Source of the DNA: JADGOV01 sp963814355
GTDB taxonomy: Bacteria; Actinomycetota; Actinomycetes; JADGOV01
DNA length: 64,000 nt
Direction: 5' to 3'
Assembly: GCA_963814355.1 (NCBI GenBank)
Contig: CAWFCZ010000018.1
Span: 434,001 to 498,000 of the forward strand
The notes under the pieces were generated by a model. The model was not told the DNA's origin and ran no database searches. It saw only the letters and a list, made by a program, of their open reading frames with translations. Position 1 is the stretch's first letter; each line of letters starts with the position of its first letter. This document shows, piece after piece, positions 59,239 through 64,000 of this stretch. A program made the position numbers and the translations under genes.

Positions 59239-60564
59239 ATGTCCACCAGGCCTCGACTCACCGTGATCGGCACCGGTTACCTCGGCGCCACCCACGCCGT
59301 GTGCATGGCCGACCTCGGATACGAGGTGCTCGGGGTGGACGTCGACCCCACCAAGATCGCCCGGCTGTCGGCCGGTGACGTGCCGTTCTACGAACCGGAA
59401 CTGCCGGAGCTGCTGGCCAAGAGCCTGGACTCCGGGCGGCTGCGGTTCACCACCTCCTTCGCCGAGGTCGGTGATTTCGGCGACGTGCACTTCCTCTGCG
59501 TCGGCACGCCGCAACGCGCCAACTCCTACGCCGCCGACCTGAGCTACCTGCACGCGGCCGTCGGGACGCTGGCCCCCCACCTCACCCGGCCATGCCTGGT
59601 GGTCGGCAAGTCCACCGTGCCCGCCGGGACGGCGGTCGGGCTGGCCGCCCGGCTGCGCGCCGAAGCCCCGGCCGGGGCCGGCGTGGAGCTGGCATGGAAC
59701 CCGGAGTTCCTCCGGGAGGGTTTCGCCGTGGCGGACACGCTGAGCCCCGACCGGCTGGTGTTCGGAGTGGCCTCGCCGCGGGGCGAGGCGGGACTGCGGG
59801 CGGCGTACGCCCCGATCCTGGCGACCGGGGTGCCGGCCGTGGTCACCGACTTCGCCACCGCCGAGTTGGTCAAGGTGGCCGCCAACGCCTTCCTGGCGAC
59901 GAAGATCTCCTTCATCAACGCGATGGCCGAGGTCTGCGAGGCTACCGGCGCGGACGTCACCCAGCTATCCACGGCGCTGTCCTACGACGAGCGGATCGGC
60001 GGCCGCTTCCTGCACGCCGGTCTCGGGTTCGGCGGCGGCTGCCTGCCGAAGGACATCCGGGCGTTCATGGCCCGGGCCGGGGAACTCGGCGTCGAGTCGG
60101 CGCTGTCCTTCCTCAAGGAGGTCGACGCGATCAACCTGCGCCGCCGGGCCCGGGTGGTCGACCTCGCCGAGGAGCTGGTCGACGGGATTTTCGCCCACCG
60201 GCGGATCGCGGTGCTCGGCGCCGCCTTCAAGCCCAACAGCGACGACATCCGGGACTCCCCCGCGCTGGACGTGGCGGCCACCATCGCCGGGCGGGGCGGC
60301 GCGGTCACGGTGTACGACCCGGCCGCGATGGACAACGCCCGCCGGGACTATCCGCAGCTGACCTACGCCGACTCGGCCTTGGCGGCCGCCGCCGGGGCCG
60401 ACCTGGTGCTGCACCTCACCGAATGGGCCGAGTTCCGCAACATGGACCCCCAGGTGCTCGGCGGCGTGGTCGCCCACCGCAACATCGTCGACGGCCGCAA
60501 CGCGCTCGACCCGCTGGACTGGCGGGAAGCCGGGTGGACCTACCGCGCGCTCGGGCGGCAGTGA
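59239..60564 (+). CDS. UDP-glucose 6-dehydrogenase
   Basis: Oxidises UDP-glucose to UDP-glucuronate with 2 NAD+. A 441-residue enzyme: Rossmann start RLTVIGTGYLGATHAVCMAD, VGTPQRANSYAADLSYL, VGKSTVPAGT, AWNPEFLREGFAV and the catalytic Cys in GFGGGCLPKDI. ATG 59239 gives the canonical N-terminus; an upstream in-frame start would lie in the thioesterase gene. It supplies an acidic sugar donor for the surface polymers encoded nearby. Confidence 0.94.
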   Translation: MSTRPRLTVIGTGYLGATHAVCMADLGYEVLGVDVDPTKIARLSAGDVPFYEPELPELLAKSLDSGRLRFTTSFAEVGDFGDVHFLCVGTPQRANSYAADLSYLHAAVGTLAPHLTRPCLVVGKSTVPAGTAVGLAARLRAEAPAGAGVELAWNPEFLREGFAVADTLSPDRLVFGVASPRGEAGLRAAYAPILATGVPAVVTDFATAELVKVAANAFLATKISFINAMAEVCEATGADVTQLSTALSYDERIGGRFLHAGLGFGGGCLPKDIRAFMARAGELGVESALSFLKEVDAINLRRRARVVDLAEELVDGIFAHRRIAVLGAAFKPNSDDIRDSPALDVAATIAGRGGAVTVYDPAAMDNARRDYPQLTYADSALAAAAGADLVLHLTEWAEFRNMDPQVLGGVVAHRNIVDGRNALDPLDWREAGWTYRALGRQ

Positions 60565-60595
60565 GGGTTCGGCAAGCGTGGGTAGGACCCTGCGC

Positions 60596-61003
60596 ATGAC
60601 GACGACCGAAACCGAGCAGGACGTCATCCGCCGGGTCCTTGCGGACTGCGCCACCTGGGCCGTGGTAGGCCTGCGCGACAACCCGCGCCGGGCGGCGTAC
60701 GGAGTGGCCGCCTTCCTGCAGCGCCAGGGCAAGCGGATCGTGCCCGTGCATCCCGAACCAGATGAGGTGCTCGGCGAGCGGACCTACCCCACGCTCGCCG
60801 ACATCCCGTTCCCGGTGGACTGCGTGGACGTGTTCCGCCGCTCATCCGCGGCCGGGGCGGTGGCGGATGAGGCGATCGCGATCGGCGCCAAGGCGGTCTG
60901 GTTCCAACTCGGCGTGATCGACACCGCCGCCGCCGCGCGGGTCCGGGCCGCCGGGTTGGACATGGTGATGGACCACTGCCCGAAGATCGAGTGGCCGGGG
61001 TGA
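60596..61003 (+). CDS. CoA-binding domain protein (YccU-like)
   Basis: A 135-residue Rossmann-fold protein of the CoA-binding family: VIRRVLADCATWAVVGLRDN, VHPEPDEVLGERTYPTLADI, VDVFRRSS, and the end MVMDHCPKIEW are typical. ATG 60596 is used; the extra codons from a GTG at 60578 are not needed. Function unknown beyond CoA-type nucleotide binding. It overlaps the next gene (GTGA). Confidence 0.88.
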   Translation: MTTTETEQDVIRRVLADCATWAVVGLRDNPRRAAYGVAAFLQRQGKRIVPVHPEPDEVLGERTYPTLADIPFPVDCVDVFRRSSAAGAVADEAIAIGAKAVWFQLGVIDTAAAARVRAAGLDMVMDHCPKIEWPG

Positions 61004-61467
61004 GCCCCGACCGATACCCCGCCGAACGGTCCGCGCTGCGCACGCTGGCGATCGGGGCCGGCCGCCGGTGCGGCCGGGACCACCGCGCTCAACGCCGTGA
61101 CCTACCTGACATGGCCGTCCGAGGGCGGCCGACGTCGTCCACCCCGGAGCAGACCGTCGAACGCTTCGCCGCACTTGCCCACGTCCCCATCCCCGGCTCG
61201 GAGGAGTCCAGGAAGAACCGGGTCGCCGGTCTCGGTCCCCTGCTGGGGTTGGCCACCGGGGTCGGGGTAGGCGTTCTCCTCGCCTTCGGCCAGGCCGCCG
61301 GGCTGCGTCCCGGCCCGGTCGCGGTCGCCGGGTCGGCCACCGCCCTCGCGTTGCTCGGCGCGAACGCGCCGATGACCGCGCTCGGCATCACCGATCCGCG
61401 GACCTGGCCGGTTTCGGCCTGGGTCGCCGATGTGGTGCCGCACCTGGCCTACGGTGCGACCGGGTGA
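61000..61467 (+). CDS. Conserved membrane protein with internal compensating frameshifts and altered C-terminus
   Basis: A 155-residue open frame. The parts DMAVRGRPTSSTPEQTVERF, KNRVAGLGPLLGLATGVGVG, LGANAPMTALGITDPRTW and DVVPHLAYG match an actinobacterial membrane-protein family I recognise but cannot name. Between about 61060 and 61110 the frame gives a meaningless basic segment (GRRCGRDHRAQRRD), while the neighbouring frame reads AAGAAGTTALNAVTYL, the expected hydrophobic sequence. So one base was gained and one lost, leaving the flanks in frame. The protein ends at YGATG, where the next gene begins in a different frame. Confidence 0.72.
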   Translation: MSPDRYPAERSALRTLAIGAGRRCGRDHRAQRRDLPDMAVRGRPTSSTPEQTVERFAALAHVPIPGSEESRKNRVAGLGPLLGLATGVGVGVLLAFGQAAGLRPGPVAVAGSATALALLGANAPMTALGITDPRTWPVSAWVADVVPHLAYGATG

Positions 61468-62467
61468 CGAACTCGGCCTGACAGCTGTGGCCACCGGTAG
61501 CACGAACGACGCCGGTCGGTACCAACTGGCGGTGACCCCCACCGCGGCCATGCGGGCGGCCGCCCGCGGCAATGACGGCTGGTTCACCTTCGAGCTGGCT
61601 GTCGTCACGCCGACCGGGGAGGTGACCACGGAGTGGATGCCCCGCAGGCTTGAGTCATCCGGAGCCTGGAGTGCCCGAAGGTCAACCGGCGACTCGGCCG
61701 GCAGGGTGTCCGCGGTCAGCACGTCGGACCCTCACGTCACCACCGTCACCGGTGACGGCCGGGCCGCGACCGGCGTGAGCCGGCCCTCGTCATCGGCAAC
61801 CTTCTATTACCGATGCACTTTGGTCCTCCTGAGTAGGCCGCAACGCTCGACGCGTATCATCGACTTTCACAATGCAAGCCACTCTCGAGGCGGCTGGTCC
61901 TACGGTCAGACGGCCGACTCGGACATCGATGTCGGCATCCAGTTCGCCTATCACGGGTGGGGGATATCCGGGAGCACCCACGTCGGCACCGCTGCCGGCA
62001 GTGAGGTCGGCGGTTCGACTTCCAACGACATGGACCGCTACGCGCGCACCTACTTCGAGTATCCCCTCGTGCAATACCGCGCCGCGGACCCCGCGCAGGG
62101 TGCTGGGGCGGGCGACTGGTGCACCGACGACATCCACCAGATCGGTGAGAACATCCAGCACGCCTACCGCTGGACCGGCGGCGTCGGCAGCGATTCCGGC
62201 ACCACCGGGACAAGCTGCAGCGGGCACACCAGCTACATGAGCCAAGTGCCTGGGGGCGGGCAGGAGACTGTGTATAGGTCACGGGCGACCCGAAACAGTT
62301 GGGTCCTCACGGCCGCCGGTGGCGCTCATTTGGGCGGGACCAGCGGCTACTCCACCAATGTCACCATGGCGTGGACCGCCGATCCGGGAACCGGGGGAAT
62401 CTGGCTGTGTGGAAAATCCGGCTACGCCAACCAAACGCCGGGCGTCGTCTACACCCAGAATCGTTAG
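61430..62467 (+). CDS. Probable N-terminally truncated secreted protein
   Basis: A 345-codon frame from GTG 61430, but the first 9 codons are the shifted reading of the preceding gene, so the original start is missing. A later GTG at 61487 is a possible start. Residues 11-70 resemble a carboxypeptidase-regulatory/transthyretin-like beta-sandwich (TGSTNDAGRYQLAVTP). The C-terminal 200 residues are rich in Gly, Ser, Tyr and Trp with several Cys (GDWCTDDIHQIGENIQHAYR, GTSCSGHTSYMSQVPGGGQ), as in extracellular proteins. No signal peptide remains. Probably non-functional or not exported. Confidence 0.6.
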   Translation: MWCRTWPTVRPGDELGLTAVATGSTNDAGRYQLAVTPTAAMRAAARGNDGWFTFELAVVTPTGEVTTEWMPRRLESSGAWSARRSTGDSAGRVSAVSTSDPHVTTVTGDGRAATGVSRPSSSATFYYRCTLVLLSRPQRSTRIIDFHNASHSRGGWSYGQTADSDIDVGIQFAYHGWGISGSTHVGTAAGSEVGGSTSNDMDRYARTYFEYPLVQYRAADPAQGAGAGDWCTDDIHQIGENIQHAYRWTGGVGSDSGTTGTSCSGHTSYMSQVPGGGQETVYRSRATRNSWVLTAAGGAHLGGTSGYSTNVTMAWTADPGTGGIWLCGKSGYANQTPGVVYTQNR

Positions 62468-63399
62468 CCACGCCCGTCGTCGCCTGCGCTCTGATGTTGG
62501 CCGGTCTCTCCGGTTGCCTCTGGGACGGATCTACGAACCCTTCCGTGAATGAGGCCACTTCGCCGGTCTACCTGATCGGCGGCCGCGGGGACGCTCACTC
62601 CATCTCAGGTTTCGACATCTCAGTGGGCGAGTCGGTCGCGTTTGCCGGTACAGTGGTGCGTAATCGCGGCGACAAGGTGGCTGAGATGCTGACCGCGCAC
62701 CTCGTCGCGAAGACGCCGCCGCAGGGCGCTGCTCTCACAGACGTTCGCATTTTCGACTTCAAGCGGGTCGGCCTGCATCCGACAGTCGCTGACCGATGGC
62801 CTTCCCAGAACGTGCCGGCAGCCGACACCGTACCATTGCCCGGGTACCGACTGCTGCCGAAAAGCGAAGTAGCTTTGGTGTTCATCGTCCATGCCGACCG
62901 GAAAGGTCAATGGGATTGGAAGAAGACCAGAGCGACTTTCCGGTATGACGGCCACACCTACACCGACACCGTCAACAACGGCTCGACAGTCTGCGCCGGG
63001 GTAAAGACCTCAACCCGCGCGACCCGTCCTCATGTTGACCGCCCAACCGCGCAAAGGCAAGCTGGTATGAGTCCGAACACGGCTAAGCTTCGAGTCTTGG
63101 TGGCGTGCCTGATCGCCGCCGGTTGCCATGGTTTCCCGTCACGGCAGGCACCCGTATCCCTCCTCGGCGGCGCGGATGGAGATGTTGGGAACACCACAGG
63201 CATGTCTATCTCGGTCGGCCAATCGGTCGTGTTTGCCAGTACCATCATGCGCAATACCAGCGACAAGGCGGCCGAGCTGTTGGCGCGGAGCTTGCCGCGA
63301 AGACTCCTCAGGCAGGAGCCACGGTCACCGACGTTCGCATCTTCGATTTCTAGCGGGCTGGGTTGTACCCGGTCACCGACCGATGGCTCTCGGAGCTAG
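62407..63399 (+). CDS. Lipoprotein (copy A), read-through fused to copy B by a frameshift
   Basis: GTG 62407 gives a basic n-region (WKIRLRQPNAGRR), a hydrophobic stretch and the lipobox LSGC, so this is an exported lipoprotein; GGGGGA lies 9-14 bases upstream. It overlaps the previous gene by 61 bases. The mature domain reads SISGFDISVGESVAFAGTVV, TDVRIFDFKRVGLHPTVADR and RATFRYDGHTYTDTVNNGST. Near 63006 one base seems lost: in the adjacent frame the sequence continues DLNPRDPSSC and stops at 63036-63038, matching DLDPWDHAAC at the end of copy B. As it stands the frame runs into copy B and ends at 63399. Function unknown. Confidence 0.6.
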   Translation: MWKIRLRQPNAGRRLHPESLATPVVACALMLAGLSGCLWDGSTNPSVNEATSPVYLIGGRGDAHSISGFDISVGESVAFAGTVVRNRGDKVAEMLTAHLVAKTPPQGAALTDVRIFDFKRVGLHPTVADRWPSQNVPAADTVPLPGYRLLPKSEVALVFIVHADRKGQWDWKKTRATFRYDGHTYTDTVNNGSTVCAGVKTSTRATRPHVDRPTAQRQAGMSPNTAKLRVLVACLIAAGCHGFPSRQAPVSLLGGADGDVGNTTGMSISVGQSVVFASTIMRNTSDKAAELLARSLPRRLLRQEPRSPTFASSISSGLGCTRSPTDGSRS

Positions 63400-63629
63400 T
63401 GCCTTACTCCGCCACGGCTCCATTGCCCGGCTACTACCGACTGCTGCCGAAGACTGAAGTGACGTTGATGTTCGTAGTGCGCAGTGATCGCAAAGGGGCG
63501 TGGCGCTTCACGCAGACCAGAATCACCTTTCGGTATGACGGACGCACCTATTCCGAGACCCTCAAAAGCGGCTCCAAGATCTGCACCGACATGCCCGATC
63601 TCGACCCGTGGGACCATGCCGCCTGCTGA
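63067..63629 (+). pseudogene. Lipoprotein (copy B), frameshifted and with a nonsense codon
   Basis: Tandem paralogue of copy A. ATG 63067 starts a lipoprotein signal (KLRVLVACLIAAGC) and a mature part SLLGGADGDVGNTTG, MSISVGQSVVFASTIMRNTS. Near 63285 the frame is lost; the next frame continues ELAAKTPQAGATVTDVRIFD. A TAG at 63351-63353 then stands where copy A has AAG (Lys). Beyond it the sequence still resembles copy A: RAGLYPVTDRWLSELVPYS, PLPGYYRLLPKTEVTLMFVV, ITFRYDGRTYSETLKSGSK, ending DLDPWDHAAC. Two independent lesions make this a pseudogene. Confidence 0.8.
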
Positions 63630-63663
63630 CCGCTAGGCTGTCGGGGTCACCGCGGAGGTCAGC

Positions 63664-64000
63664 ATGCCCACAGTTGCCGTCGGCACGGAGAACGGCGCCC
63701 CGATCGAGTTGCACTACACCGACGTCGGCAGCGGCCGGCCGGTGGTGCTGATCCACGGTTGGCCGCTGAGCGGCCGGGCCTGGGAGGGTCAGGTGCCCGC
63801 CCTGGCAGCGGCCGGTCACCGGGTGATCACTTATGATCGCCGCGGGTTCGGGCAGTCCTCCCAACCGTGGGGCGGCTATGACTACGACACCTTCGCCGCC
63901 GACCTCGACACGCTGATCCGGCACCTGGACCTCCGTGAGGTCGCCCTGGTCGGATTCTCGATGGGCGGCGGGGAGGTGGTGCGCTACATCGCCACCTACG
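63664..64000 (+). CDS. Alpha/beta hydrolase, chloroperoxidase-like (3' partial)
   Basis: The first 112 residues of an alpha/beta-fold hydrolase, cut by the right edge. ATG 63664 has GGAGG seven bases upstream. Oxyanion-hole region: PVVLIHGWPLSGRAWEGQ; then VITYDRRGFGQSS and the nucleophile elbow GFSMGGGE with the catalytic Ser. The pattern fits the non-haem chloroperoxidase/esterase group. The rest of the triad lies outside the window. Confidence 0.92.
   Translation, partial: MPTVAVGTENGAPIELHYTDVGSGRPVVLIHGWPLSGRAWEGQVPALAAAGHRVITYDRRGFGQSSQPWGGYDYDTFAADLDTLIRHLDLREVALVGFSMGGGEVVRYIATY

Noticed and set aside
1..64000. tRNA, rRNA or riboswitch
   Set aside because: No cloverleaf with T-arm consensus, ribosomal segment or known riboswitch core was recognisable in the gaps by eye; a covariance-model scan would be needed to exclude small RNAs.

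Overview
This window is very GC-rich, densely coded DNA from a high-GC Gram-positive bacterium (Actinomycetota). Lineage markers are a WhiB1-type regulator facing a PdtaS-type histidine kinase, an RsbW-like/SigF-like anti-sigma and sigma pair, nickel superoxide dismutase with its maturation protease, a sucrase/ferredoxin-like protein, a TIGR03089-type protein and many GTG starts. A Frankiales- or Sporichthyales-like organism is my guess, not something the sequence proves. I see no rRNA, tRNA, prophage, insertion sequence or CRISPR array.

Layout. 0-2.6 kb: a polar amino-acid ABC importer whose first gene enters from the left edge. 2.7-3.3 kb: dTDP-rhamnose epimerase RmlC. 3.3-4.1 kb: sodX and sodN. 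4.1-6.1 kb: acetyltransferase, anti-sigma factor, sigma factor. 6.1-9.5 kb: membrane protein, diacylglycerol-kinase-like lipid kinase, whiB1 and pdtaS. 9.6-15.1 kb: biotin operon bioA-bioF-bioD-bioB; bioF carries an apparent frameshift and a divergent saccharopine-dehydrogenase-like gene sits inside the operon. 15.5-18.8 kb: flippase and an acetolactate-synthase-like enzyme. 18.8-19.5 kb: VapBC toxin-antitoxin. 19.6-22.1 kb: a striking three-gene unit of a small Asp/Gly repeat protein, a JmjC-like cupin and a thioredoxin-fold ferredoxin.

22-60 kb is mostly cell-envelope polymer synthesis. It holds a CmcI-type methyltransferase, two tandem teichoic-acid-polymerase-like proteins, a fused CDP-ribitol-forming enzyme and a TarS-like glycosyltransferase (22.1-30.6 kb). 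Then come a secreted nuclease-like protein, a methyltransferase, rmlD and rmlB (30.7-35 kb). Acetoacetyl-CoA ligase, a PAS-receiver protein and a CopC/CopD-CtaG copper pair interrupt (35.3-41.7 kb). A second polyol-phosphate module follows: GT4, two CDP-alcohol transferases, a glycerol-1-phosphate-dehydrogenase-like enzyme, a nucleotidyltransferase and a membrane protein (41.8-48.5 kb). Next are a GT2 and a TagGH-type ABC exporter (48.7-51.6 kb), an LCP ligase (52.4-53.9 kb), rmlA, two large membrane proteins, a thioesterase and UDP-glucose dehydrogenase (54-60.6 kb).

Taken together, the window can supply dTDP-rhamnose, UDP-glucuronate and CDP-ribitol, polymerise and glycosylate a phosphopolyol chain, export it by ABC transporter and attach it to peptidoglycan by an LCP protein. 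This is inference from families and context.

The right end (61-63.6 kb) is degenerate. It has compensating frameshifts, an N-terminally truncated secreted protein fused head-to-tail with a neighbour, and a tandem pair of lipoprotein genes broken by frameshifts and a nonsense codon. An intact alpha/beta hydrolase then runs off the right edge. Short tandem repeats recur at gene boundaries, and a 54-bp element occurs in inverted orientation on either side of bioD-bioB.
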